This document shows positions 44,779 through 62,339 of a DNA stretch of 64,000 bases, piece after piece. Positions within the stretch are counted from its first letter, which is position 1; every line of letters starts with the position of its first letter. The DNA is taken from positions 21,406,779 through 21,470,778 of the forward strand of contig SSBO01000012.1 in NCBI GenBank assembly GCA_005281725.1. The letters are read 5' to 3'. The position numbers and the translations under genes were made by a program. The notes under the pieces are model-generated. The model saw only the letters and a list, made by a program, of their open reading frames with translations. It searched no databases and had not been told where the DNA came from. This stretch comes from Wuchereria bancrofti (taxonomy: Eukaryota; Nematoda; Chromadorea; Rhabditida; Onchocercidae).

Positions 44779-46389
44779 TAACATTTATTCTATTAGCCAA
44801 AATCATTTCAAATTTCTTGAAATAAAAATGTTAGTAATAAATCAGCGGCCCAATATTTCCTATCAATAATTCATATGAAAATCAGTCAATCTCTGTTTGG
44901 CCCATTTTGTGTTCCAAATATTAGGTTTTAGAGAAATATTTTGAATGCTGTATGTTACGTAGTCTGGAAATACTATTCGATGGAAAAAGAATTGAAAAGG
45001 AGCACATTACATTTGCATAATCAAAAAAGATGAGAGATGACTTTTTTAGAAGGATGAGTAAAAATTTAGTATAAACTGAATGATCAATCACCTACCTGCT
45101 TCTATATTGGATATAATGTTGAGTAAAAATCAAACAACCATTTTTGTTGGATAATAAATTGATAAAACAAATCCAACTATTGTAAACATTATCATTTCTC
45201 TATTAATCTGCAATTACCAATCATTTCAATTTCATACTTTTACTCAGTTTGTTTAGAAAGATTTATTGCTAAGGGAATTTTCAAATTTCAAAGAATACAT
45301 ATGATTTTAGAATAGAACGAATTTTTTTTCTTTTCGATCAAATTCACTTCTCAATTTAAACTGAAAAAGAACGCAGTTACAAGATTTATCGTAGCTTTCT
45401 TTAATAAATAAAGGATTTGGCATATTATCGATGATCACAGTATATTCTAAACGAGTAATCATTTCTCTTTTTTCTTTCTTGAAAAATCTAATCAAATCTA
45501 TTCTGCATTTAACTCAATTCATTTATTTTATGAGAATCAAATGAGAAAAGAATTTCACTTTAGGTAAAAAAAAAAAAACATTTTAATAGTAATACTATAA
45601 GATGCACTAAATTTTTACCAATTATTTCAGAAATATTTTGATTACTGTTATAAAATTTATGTACAAAGTATCTGAACGTTCGAAGGTTATCAATTATCGA
45701 CTAAAACGATTATCGAAATGATATGGAATGAAATTATTTGTAACTAAGTGAAAAATAATTCAGCTAAATATATTTTTGCAGATAGAATAAAATATATTTC
45801 TATTTAATGATTATTAAAATGTGTAGGAGAAAGATTCTTTCTTTTGAAATAATGAATAGGCGCTATATAATCAAGCATTAGGGCGGCTTTGGTTCTATCC
45901 TTCTTGAGAATATTACATTGCATCCTCATCTCATTCTCATTTCCTCTAATTGAAAATTGGAAGATTTTTATAGTAAAAGGATGCTTTTCAACGTTCAATC
46001 GCTTTTATCACATCTTAAATGTTACGATCACTTTTTATCAGCAGCGTAATATTTTTCGTAATATAAAGAAATGACATTGAATTCGAATGTAAAATTTCAC
46101 CCTGAATTTTTACAATTATACGATGTTAACTTTAAGAGAATAAATGGAAAGGATGAAAATATTTCCATTGAAAAATTAAGTATAAGTAACAGCAATAGTA
46201 GTAATAATAGTATGACAATGTGTTACCTTTATTTTCTATATTTTGGATTCAATGTTCTAAAAATAGATAAGTTCAATTATTGCAACTGATAAAGAGTAAT
46301 TAAGAGTGAAGTGGAATGAGAAGATGGCTTTATCAGAAAAAGAAATAAGCTTTATTTCAAACTTATTTCTAATTTTTCGATATTTGAAT

Positions 46390-46492
46390 TATCATTTCCG
46401 TTTTTGTTCATTATTTGTTTAATATCGAATGATAGGATCATTGTTGCATATTTTGAGTGTTATCTTTCTTTATCATATCTAATAAAGAGGAG
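46390..46492 (+). repeat. Copy 1 of a two-copy dispersed repeat
   Basis: Shares the blocks ATCATTTC[CT]GTTTTTGTTCA, ATCATTGTTGC and GTTATCTTTCTTTAT with 49918-50029, in the same order and orientation. It lies about 200 bases upstream of the esterase-like gene. Confidence 0.7.
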
Positions 46493-46703
46493 GCAAAGAT
46501 AAGAAATAATGTGAAAATGTGATCAGCAGAATAATTAATGCTAATAGAAAAAGCATCGAAATTGAACTGATTGCTAATAATTCAGAGATGGGACAAGAAT
46601 TTGCAAATTGTGATGACAAATTTGTGAAGGTGTAACGATGACTGATGGTTTTTGGGTTGTGTGGTGGTTGTGATGTGGCTTGTTTGACCTTAGGAACTGT
46701 TGT

Positions 46704-51696
<4,993 letters not shown>

Positions 51697-52321
51697 CAGG
51701 TTCTATCACTGCTTTTTAGAATCTTTTTCTAGAGAAGGATTGATTTTCTTGCTTACTTAGTGGAAATCTTTTTTCCTTGCTTATTCGTAGTTTTAATAAC
51801 CAACTTATGCAAAAATATGCCTTAAAAGTGACTGGATTCTTAGCTGTTTGTAATACTCATATTACCAAAATTATTTACATCAAACTTATACATCACTTCG
51901 TTTTTGACTACATTATGTTTCATATCTTTAAATTTGTGCATCCATGCTTTTATGTGAATAATTCAGAATGTTTATTAAGTTTGCTCACTACATTTTTGTA
52001 TATATTTGCTAGAATATGAAACTTCATCACCATTCACTTATTGTGTATAACAATGCTATGAGTTGTTCATTTGAAAGTAAACACAAAACTTATGAAGTGT
52101 ACACTTTAATTTAAATTGCTTCAAAAAGCAGCGAAAAGTATTTGTGTAAATTGTTCTTTCGACTATATCTGCGGAAGTTGCATGACTACTACTATTTATA
52201 ATTTTATAATTTGTATTGAAGTTTATCAAATTGTGGGGATTGGGTGAATATTTGGGGCTTTGCATCTGATCAGGACGTTTTAATTTAAGGACTGAAAAAA
52301 CTTATTCAGGGTCCCAATAAA
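51697..52321. other. Gap between esterase-like gene and RPL23A
   Basis: 3' UTR of the esterase-like gene and promoter of RPL23A, both on the + strand. No exon was found. Confidence 0.5.
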
Positions 52322-53165
<844 letters not shown>

Positions 53166-53728
53166 AGTGTTTTACGCGTGTTATGCAGTTCCTTATTGTT
53201 TTTCATATATGAATGAATGAAATAAATGATGTGTTGTTTGATAGTTGTTTGGAGTTTGCCTTCAAGTTTATCAGTTGCTTCAAGCAATCATTAGTCAATT
53301 TATCTAGTTGGACAAGAATGAGTAATAAATTCCCAAGGAAATTCCTTTACGGGTTCTTCTCAGACAGTGATAGTAATTTCGAGGTTATACTTGGTGTGAT
53401 GGTATGGAAAGGTATGATTAAAATGCCATGAAATACAAACATAGTGAATTTAGTTGGATTAAGCATTTTTATGAAATATTTTAAGTTAGAGGAATTTAGG
53501 TAAACAGTTCTTAGTTTTGTGTGATTGACTGCATTATGTTTGATATCAGTGTCAAATTGGAATACCGAATGATAAAATCTTAGTCTGTTTACGTTAAAAG
53601 TTTATGATAATCATATACACATAGTTTCCATAGATGAAAGTTGAATCTCTTTCTGCTTCATAGTTGTTTGCGTATTGCCTCGCGGCTTTTAAAAATTCAT
53701 AAAGGAAAAGAAATCGATATTTGCAGCA
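53166..53728. other. Gap between RPL23A and GEMIN7
   Basis: No exon recognised. A 72-codon open frame at 53213-53431 begins with AATGAATGAAATAAATGATG-like sequence, overlaps the likely RPL23A 3' UTR and is judged non-coding. Confidence 0.45.
53725..53726 (+). promoter_or_regulatory. Probable spliced-leader acceptor of GEMIN7
   Basis: GATATTTGCAG ends two bases before the ATG at 53729, the close spacing typical of nematode trans-spliced mRNAs. Confidence 0.45.
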
Positions 53729-54261
53729 ATGATAAAAGATGAAATTAAAGACTCTGCTTGTGATCAGTTAACCAAACAAAGTGGAACTTCAGAACAAGAA
53801 CAAAGAGCAGAATTGAGAGAACGTTTCTTGAGACTGATGTCTTTTTTAGGAGGCAAACAGGTTTGTTTTTTTCATTTCTGAATGGTCAATGCAATCAATG
53901 TATTTGCTTCATTAGGCAAATAAAGAGACATAACTGTTATTTAACTTAAGTAGGAAGCTTTATTCCCGGGCAAAAAAGTAATAAGTTGGCAAAGTTTTGA
54001 TGTTTGAGAAAGGAAGGATCCATTAATTCATGATGTAAACAAATTATATGAACATTAGTTTAGATAGAGCTCGACATGCACGAACGTACTCAGGTGGCCG
54101 GTAAATTTTGTGCAGTAAAGGCAGATCAAACCCACTACATCGTTGATGCACTAATTACACCAATCGGTCTGATCAATCATGCTATTTTGAGGATGAATGA
54201 TACAATCACTATCTCAACCAATGATCTAAGTGAACTGTCAGATTTCAAAATTCCCATTTAG
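53729..54261 (+). CDS. GEMIN7: GEMIN7 (SMN complex subunit)
   Basis: Two exons (53729-53860, 54064-54261) give 109 residues. After an acidic N-terminus, EQRAELRERFLRLMSFLGGK matches the EQRARAALRERYLR helix of vertebrate Gemin7. The Sm-like fold follows: HERTQVAGKFCAVKADQTHY, IVDALITPIG, and LRMNDTITIS. Family knowledge: Gemin7 pairs with Gemin6 as an Sm-dimer mimic and joins Unrip and Gemin8 in the SMN complex that loads Sm rings on spliceosomal snRNAs. The nematode protein lacks most of the vertebrate N-terminal extension. The match rests on a continuous aligned pattern, not one motif. Confidence 0.85.
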
Positions 54262-54830
54262 TAAACAATTCATAAAGATTTATTCAAGTCTATAATAATG
54301 CTAGAAGATACTTGTGTTGTAGGCTATTATAAATATACTCTTTGAACAACATGTATGATATTTTATTTCTGTCAAATAAATTGTTTATAATCGGACTAGA
54401 CGATAGAATGAGTGAAAAACACTTTAAAATTATTATAAAAGAAGTAAAGATAACGAAAAAAGAACTACATACCAGTTATTTCCAAGAAAACCGTATAAAA
54501 TTAATGAGTTTCACATAATATAATTTCAAATGGCTGATTTCAGCCATTAAGCCTGATTTCACATTTCAGCATCTTCTCTATGGAATATCGCGAACTTTTT
54601 TTTGTATCCATAATGAATAGGTGTCCACCAAGAAAACAAGTCAGAAATGAAATTTACATAGTTGATCACTGGTTGACTGTCACAGTTCCTTGTCAAAAAT
54701 AGTATTTCTTCCTTTAGTACTTGATACTGCAACATACAGTTATGAAAAAGTTAATTAGTGAGTTATTATTCTGATTGAATAGTTGTTACGAATCTCTAAA
54801 AGAGAAGATACTGACATGAGCATGACATAT
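54262..54830. other. Gap between convergent GEMIN7 and PAF-acetylhydrolase genes
   Basis: 3' UTRs of both genes. A stretch at about 54698-54775 resembles part of the last intron of the acetylhydrolase (55095-55180). Confidence 0.45.
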
Positions 54831-57695
54831 TTACGCGGATATTGGAGGCGTTTGCGAGGCAAATTTCGCTCCCAGTGTGATGATGTTTTCAAATTTTAAT
54901 AGGTTGAAGGCAACATGAGGGTCTTCGTCATAAGATTTCAAAAAGTGAGCAGTTAATTCAATCACTGCCTCGATAATCTGCACCGGATCACATAAACTTT
55001 GTAGGCCTAACCAACGGCAGAGCATTCCCGGAAGCAATAGAGGAAAATCTGTGAAAGAGGAATGCAAAGCTTCACTGAAATTTGAAACTGTTACAAAATA
55101 GTATTTCTTTTCTCATACTTGATAATTGCAAAATATATTATAAAAACGTTAATTAGGGATTTATTACATTATTCTGCAACTGTAAAACAATTTAACTTCC
55201 ATACTTTTTTTCAATTTCCTATCCTAAACATTTGAAAACTTGAATTATGTTTCTAAAAATTTTCGGACGTACTCAAATGTAAGTAAAATGCCGCGTTTCG
55301 AGTTTTCCGTAACTTGCAACATATCTTTTACGTTTGCTTCCCATTGAAAGCTTTTTGCATTCATAAACAAAACAGGCTGGTAAACACGTGTAAGCAATTC
55401 TCTTTCAATTGGAAGCATCCATCCGTCGAGTATAACAGCAGCCTGAAGGTGTAGACCATTAAAATTGAAGAAAAAAACGAGAAAAAAAACTGAAAAATCA
55501 ACCCACTTTAAAACCAGTAGGGGAAGCTGCAGCAGTAGCGGTAGCTGTTGCACCACCAAACGAATGACCAGCAATAAATATCCTGTCCATATCTAAGTGA
55601 CCCTATAAATTATTTCAAACATTTTGAAAAAGCACGAATAATGCCGAGCTAAAACTTTTGATATTAATCTAAAAGTAAAGAATCTTGGAGAAATATTGAT
55701 TTGCATAAACAATGGTCAGCTAAAATTTTCAGGGATTGTTTAATCGACAAATTCAAATGAAATTCATGCATAAATTTGCAATGATGAGAATACCTTGAAC
55801 TGTGACCACTCGAAATCATTTCCCAACAACAAATTTTTGCCAATTTGTTGATCCGAACTATACTGTCCCAGATTTAATTCCTCGAGTACGTGTAACGTTT
55901 TAATACATTCCGCTACTCGTTTATGAAGCTGAAAGAACTTCATTCTGAAATTACTTAGTACTTATCAAGCACTTACCAAAACAGAAGTGAATCTGGCTAA
56001 CCTTCTTTTTTGCAAAGAAATATTCGTATACGAAATTTAGGAAAAGAAATCGGTAGACTTATGCATTCAGTTCTAACTCACAATTTCGAATCTAACTCAG
56101 AAATGTATAATACGTATTTCTATATGAACTATGAGATTATTTCTATTCACTCATTCACACTAATTTTGTTCATAGGGTGTCTACTTTTCGTCCCTTATAC
56201 ATTTCTAAACTTAGCCCAAATTATTGTAAACAAAGATAAAGGACAGAAAATCCACAAACTTGTCCATTTCGCAGTTGAAATTCATCGTCGGTTGGCATAA
56301 GTTTACGAATTTTCACCGGTATCTCTATTTTTTCGCCTGTCTTTTCATCAGTTTCATATTTATATGTCCAGCAAGCTGAACAATCTCTAAAAAACTACAA
56401 CTTCAACTTTGCTTGTTCAGATGCAAATTTAAGAACTTAGTGTGGAAAAATAGTCAATAAAATTCTTGCAACAACAGAATAAACTTTTTGTTCTTTTATT
56501 ATTTTCATGGAAAGCAAGAATTACCTATGCTCAACAGCTGCTACAACATAGCCATGACTTGCCAGTGATGAGCAATAAACTGAATAAAAGTGACGACATG
56601 CTGAAAGGCCATGAGAAAATATCACAACTGGATAGTTTGCTATACTCTTATTTAATGCAAGATGCCAACGCGCAGGAATCCTGTAATTAACAGGTTGGAA
56701 AAACAAAAATAAATAAAGAAGAATTTGTCAATAATTATTTCAAAGGTTAGAATAGGCTCAAAGAAATATCTATGCTATTCAGTAATTATTTCCATCATTC
56801 AAATGCTTCAGATTTCTCGCAAAACTATTTTTCCTCCAAACTCACTAATTATCCTATCACGTCTAGTAGAAAAAATTTCATGAGAATAAGTTAAGTTCTC
56901 CAATTACTCTATGCTTTCTTTTAAAGATAATTGTATTAAAAAATTATTCTGAAAATACTATAATTTACTTGCTAAATATATACCTTTTTTTCCCAATCAA
57001 CCATCTGTTCATGAAATGCATCCAGCGAGGAGATAAATTTCGATAGTCTGCTAAACCATCTAAATATTCTTCTCTCGAAAGCCATAAGGGATGTTCCGAT
57101 TGTTCCTGAAAGAAAAATCCTACACTACTCCCTACTCTCTTTAAAAAGTTTCATGATAATAAGTTCTCTAATTATTCCAATCTTCTTTTCAATGGGAATT
57201 GTAAGTAATTGTACATATTTCAGCAGCACAATGATACTATTTGCAATAACAATTAAATTGCAAAAAAGAAAAATCAGCTTTTTTATTTAATTAATTAGTG
57301 AAATATGTACAATTACTTATATAAACTTTTTTTAAATATACTTTATTTACTTAATTAATTATTCCTGATGTTTACTTAGCATTATTTTTCAAAATATTAA
57401 GAAAATAATTTACATGTAATCTGATTTCTTATTTTCTCAGAAACATTCTTTTCCTTTTTTTTTTTAACTTCATTTCAGATTGAAAAAGTTCTAAATAACT
57501 GAATTATAAATTATGAACATCTGATCTGAGTGCATTATCGCATGGATAGTAGATTGTTAACAGGATGCCAATATCATCACCACTTGCGCTATCACTATCA
57601 CTGGTCATTATTTCGGCACATCCTACATCAAATTTTCCACTTCCAAGACGAGAAAGCACATCAGCATCTTTTTGCATTGATGTTGAGATGCCCAT
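54831..57695 (-). CDS. PAF-acetylhydrolase (group VII/VIII-type phospholipase A2, PAFAH2-like)
   Basis: Eight exons (57519-57695, 56984-57105, 56525-56680, 56260-56386, 55794-55928, 55507-55602, 55273-55442, 54831-55074) give 408 residues, close to human PAFAH2. The serine-lipase fold shows [17 protein letters not shown] (oxyanion region), the nucleophile in [13 protein letters not shown], the acid in ILDGWMLP and the His in LHSSFTDFP. There is no signal peptide, and Gly follows the first Met (MGISTS). MG at the start permits N-myristoylation, as in intracellular PAFAH2. The enzyme removes short or oxidised sn-2 acyl chains from PAF and oxidised phospholipids. A TTTCAG at 57707-57709, eleven bases before the ATG, may be a spliced-leader site. 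Intronic duplications and a perfect inverted repeat lie in introns 1 and 2. Confidence 0.93.
57202..57319. repeat. 21-bp perfect inverted repeat in PAFAH intron 1
   Basis: The left arm, 57202-57222, is the exact reverse complement of the right arm, 57299-57319. The 76-base loop is A+T rich. Confidence 0.9.
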
Positions 57696-58447
57696 TATAA
57701 TAGAAACTGAAATATGTCCTGTTATAACTGCAACTTATCATCGGAAATTCTAAATTTAGTATCTAAAATTTGATAGCTTAAGGATTTGCTTCAGAGTATA
57801 TAACAGTTATATATGATATTTAAGATATGATCAGCTTTTGATTGTTTACAACAAACAATTTTTTCACCACTGCAAAATATCTCGTCAATTGTAATCAAAC
57901 ATGAAAAGACGAAGAAACATTAGAACATAACGTGCTACTCTGTGATCACACAAATGAATTCTAAATAAGAAATAAATTAGAAATGTTTGTAGGTATTTCA
58001 AAACAAGTAAATCATATTAATAAAAACAATATGTATGTTAGTATAAACAAAACTAATGTAAACAAATAACTTACAGATATGAGACAGATACATGAATAAA
58101 ATGACATCAAGATTTATCGTTTAGAAAGAATTGCGACACTCAAACTAATTCCTCAACTAATAAATCAATCGATAAAACTTATTGTTAATATCTAAACGCG
58201 TAGAAAAAAGACGAATAGCAACGCAGGTAGCACAAAAAATGTTTCAGATAGCACATGTAATTCAATACGTAGACGTGGACGTGTAACGTAACGGCGTCTA
58301 AACTTTATCAATAAAATTTAGACGCCGTTACGTTTTATCAATAAAAGTTGTTTACATACACAGAGACAACTCATTCTTTATTATTTGTCATTTGTTGAGT
58401 GGAAGGTGTTGTAAAATAAGATAGAAAGGAAAGTGAAACTGTTATCA
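57696..58447. other. Divergent promoter region between PAFAH and ZFAND4
   Basis: No exon was found. It contains a strong inverted repeat at 58285-58334 and a 13-base direct repeat overlapping it. Confidence 0.5.
58285..58334. repeat. 18-bp perfect inverted repeat (hairpin) between divergent genes
   Basis: Arms AACGTAACGGCGTCTAAA (58285-58302) and its exact reverse complement (58317-58334) flank a 14-base loop. TTTATCAATAAAA occurs in the loop (58304-58316) and again right after the hairpin (58334-58346). The CG-containing arms stand out from the A+T-rich surroundings. Confidence 0.92.
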
Positions 58448-61400
58448 ATGACGAAAAGCAATGATAACAATGAGAAGTCAAAAGTAAGTGCGTCTATTCG
58501 TCGTATCTGACGGAAAAGTGCACCCACAGGTATTTGACAACGCGATATAGGTTTGATAAAAGTGTTGTCAGAAAAAGCAGAAAAAGACACAAATGAATAT
58601 TTTAGTTCAAAAATTTGAGAAGGAAAATGAGACGATTCCACTTTGTGAGAAAAGTTCCATTTTGAGGTAATATCCCGTTGACCTTGACCTTTTCGTTGAT
58701 AGTAAACGAAGTAGATTGATTGATTAATTATCGCTGCAAGCAGAAGAAATTAAAAAAAAAGTTGTTTTTTACTCTCTGAATTTCATTCAAACATTCTTTT
58801 GTATTCTAAATTTAATCAATTCATTCATTTTTACAGTCCTATCTAAATTGATCATTGCAATTTGTCTCATTTTCAATAACGTTTTTTTTTTATTTTTTTT
58901 CTTGCAGGAACAGGAAACAGTAGGAAAGAATACGACTGTTCCATCTAACTTACAGCAAGTGCAAACACATTCGACCAATTCATCACGTACGTCTAATTCT
59001 ATTTACATATTAAAACGTATTACACATTATTTCACATTTTTCACAAAATTCAAAAAGTTTTTAAGTCTCTCCACCATTTATATGTTTAATTTTTTAAAAG
59101 CTCATTTCATTGATCTGAGAGATTTTCATTTATTGCTTTCAGTGTTTGCTAATGTGAAAATTATTAACGAAACTTCTTCGCAAAAGAAAAATGAAAGAAT
59201 CGATGATCAAAGGTTGAAATTCTAACAGTTTATTTGATTAAAATTGATGAAATATTTTGAAGCGATAATTATGCTACTGTAATTTGTAGAACATCAAATG
59301 AACGGGACAAAAATATGAGAGCGTTAACTTCACCTGGTGGTCGATCTCCTGAAGTTCCCAGCATACCAAGTAATTTAACATTTCAGTTGTTCATAATATT
59401 TTACTTTTGGGGGTGAATAATTCTTCGAGTTTTAAAACGTTAAATTATGTGTAACGGTGATCAGCTATTTAGATAAATATTACCTATAAATTGACATTAT
59501 TAAGAAAAAACGATAGCAGAATGCTAGATGACGGAATGTATCTGTGAAGGACTATAAATTTGTTAACTTTTTTTTTTTCAGTATGTAAAACAGCTGCAAA
59601 ATCTAAGTCAGAAAGTCATGTATCCAGATCTGATATGGTAACAGTAAGTTTTGCTGATTCAGGAATATTTTTAACGAGATTGAAAATTTAGACAGTGCCG
59701 AAATTTAATGATATCAATCTACAACTTAAAATTTCTTATATCGAATAAGATTTATAAGTTTTATAATATTTTTTGATGTTAAAATTTTCAAATGATTAAT
59801 GAAGTTGAGATGCTATAACTTTCTATTCAAGGTTACAATTAAATCAACCGTATCATCGTTCAAACCACTGAAGCTAGTAATGAAAAAAACAACAAGTATA
59901 CGTGCGCTGAAGAACTATTTGCAGTCGCGACTTGGTGGCGCTCATCAGATAATTCTCATTCATGATAATAAGGAATTAAAGTAGGTTTATTGTTTCAGAA
60001 ATCTTCCTTAAAATTGTAGCAGAACTAATACAGTATTATGTTGTGTTTTTTTCTTTTTTTGGGAAGAGAGAATAACTTATAAATTTATGTCGTAAAATGA
60101 AACAGCTATTATGTGCGACCCACTTATGATTATTTATAGATTATTGTTATTTCGATATCTACCTTCTTATGGTTTTTTGAGGAATGAAGGCAGCACTCTG
60201 GCATCAGTTGGTATTACTTCGGGCAGCATGTTGTGGTTGTTAGTAAAACCAGTGGCTGGTAATAACGATCGTGAAGAGATTGCATCTTTAGTTCGAATAT
60301 CTCAGTCGTTAGCTAATCTGCGAAACCTGATTCGTTCTCTGCCATCTGTCGACAGTTGTGAACCAACTTTTTCAGGGCAATTCTTATTTTCAATTGCTTC
60401 CTTTCTTTTTTTTCTTTTTACCAAGCATCTATTCTGTTCTTATTATTTTTAGTATATTAATTTTCTTTTTTCTTTACTTTTATTAGTTTTTAATAGTAGG
60501 GTTGTCAGTATTCACTACACTACAATATGTTTATTGTAATTGACATGAAATGCATTGTATACCAGTTGCACTAAAGATGTTGTTGAATTGTATGAACTGT
60601 ATTCTTGATAATTCAGATCTGCTGAATATGTTGAAGTTACACCTTGCAAGGAAGCGGAGCATGAGCAAATGCGAGAAAAAATGAAATTATTGATACAGCG
60701 GAGAGAAAAATTTCGACGGGACAACGCAAAAGACTTCTCAGGAAATATGCAGCAAGAAATTCAAGAAATATCCGGAAAAGAAGTAACCACTGATATACTG
60801 TCACAGTCAGCATCATCATTCAGTAATTCTTGCGCGTAAGCCTTTTAGGCATGTATCATCTTCTTACAATAACATTTGATATTTCGAAGCATCAAATCAC
60901 TTTTTAGTATATGCAGGTTTTCCATTACTTTATCACCATTTATTTCAATTCCAAAGGGTACTGCTGACATTGTAAACCAGAAGGAATTAGCGACATATTT
61001 TGACCCACCGGAAACAATCAAACAAAAAAAATTTGAAGATGAAGAATTGTTTGATGTTCCATCAAATGAGAGCGAACTGCTTAAAGTGAAAGTTAAATCT
61101 TATTCTAATCGCAGATAAGAATAATTCCATCGATTTTGATCATGACCACGTTTAAGAATAAAATTTAGTTTCTTCTGCAAGTTTAACATTCATATTGTGA
61201 TATAACTACATTATCAAATGATTTATTTCACTTGATGATTGCTAGCATTCTGTATCACAAACTAGCATTACTTACTAGAAAATTCCTAATTATTTTCGCT
61301 AAGATGAGTATTCAGAAAGATAATAATAACAGCAGTGTACATTGTTATGCATATAGAAGTCGATTTCAGATAAAAGATGAGATAAAGAATAAACGATGTG

Positions 61401-61863
61401 GACTATGTCGAATAAAGTTGCAAATAGCTGATAGAGAAATACAATGCACATGTGGGCATGTATTTTGCAGTAAACATCGTAATCCGCAGATACACAGGTG
61501 TTGAACTTTATTTTGAATTTGGACTATGTTTTATATATCTGCCGATCAATGTTGGTAGAAATCTTTCTTACCAAAATATTCTTACACTTGTTCTCCTTGT
61601 CTTAGTTATGTCAAAAAAAAAAACATCTATGTGAGTTCGCTAAGTTTTCTTCCTTACTTGGCCGGAGATTTCTCCTTTCTTGCAAAATTTTGCTTATTCA
61701 TCAACTCTAGCGATTCTTGCAATGCAAAAGTTTTCATTTCTTAATTTAGATGTTTAAGATGCAATATTTTAGGTGCAGTATCGATTTAAAATCAGTCGAC
61801 CGAGTACATGTCAAGACGGCACTACCAAAATTAGTGCGAGACATTCCAAAATCGAAAATATAG
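58448..61863 (+). CDS. ZFAND4: ZFAND4: ubiquitin-like domain plus AN1 zinc finger
   Basis: Eleven exons from 58448-58483 to 61773-61863 give about 433 residues. After a polar N-terminal stretch (about 110 residues), a ubiquitin-like fold spans about 59832-60260: VTIKSTVSS, IRALKNYLQSRLGG, QIILIHDNKELK, then STLASVGITSGSMLWLLVKP. A charged linker (EAEHEQMREKMKLLIQRREK) leads to the AN1 finger: CGLC, CTCGHVFC, HRNPQIHRC. The protein ends SIDLKSVDRVHVKTALPKLV plus nine residues, resembling the ZFAND4 C-terminus (PKLPKI-like). Family knowledge: AN1/ubiquitin-like proteins bridge ubiquitin pathways and the proteasome or p97; the specific role of ZFAND4 is poorly known. Uncertain points are the exon-7 acceptor (TTGAG at 60181, or TATAG at 60139 with 14 extra residues in the ubiquitin-like fold) and the exon 7/8 junction (donor near 60354, acceptor AAG at 60636). 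AAG acceptors are also used at 59831 and 61303. Confidence 0.85.
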
Positions 61864-62339
61864 GTTGCTATAAAGTTAATTTGGTATTGAAATATATCGA
61901 AAAAAAATTTTTTTCCTAAAAAACTGGTTACAAAATAATACTATTTCATCACTTTACTTTCGTATGTACTGTGCACAACAACGCTTACCATTCTTTCGGC
62001 TGTGCAACTTTATTTAAAAATTGATTTTTCTGCATAACATATTAATGTAATCTTTTGATGTCATTTACAATCTCTGATTAAGTTCTATTAGTAGGCGTCT
62101 CTCATAATCATGTATATATCTATGCAAACGTCGACCGTAAGGATTCTTCTCTTCTGGTCCTCTGATATTTCTGACCGGAATATATCTAAATGTTTTTATT
62201 GCTTTAAAGAAAACAACCTTTTCTCATTCAAATTATCAATTCTTTTCGTCTGCCATCCTTTCTTCATGGTTTCCTCATCACATTCCAACTTTTAAATTCT
62301 GAATAGGAATAAAGCTCCAACCATATACAAATTCGGAAT
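61864..62339. other. Gap between convergent ZFAND4 and TRMT10C genes
   Basis: 3' UTRs of both genes. No exon was found. Confidence 0.5.

Larger units (their letters stand above)
44771..46703. other. Intergenic region between divergent ZNFX1 and esterase-like genes
   Basis: Divergent promoter region of about 1.9 kb, very A+T rich, with no supportable exon. It contains one copy (46390-46492) of a sequence that recurs in an intron of the esterase-like gene. Confidence 0.45.

Noticed and set aside
58848..59225. 125-codon + strand open frame taken as one exon
   Set aside because: It spans two real ZFAND4 exons (58908-58986 and 59143-59212) and the intron between them. The intron has good GTACGT and TTTCAG borders.
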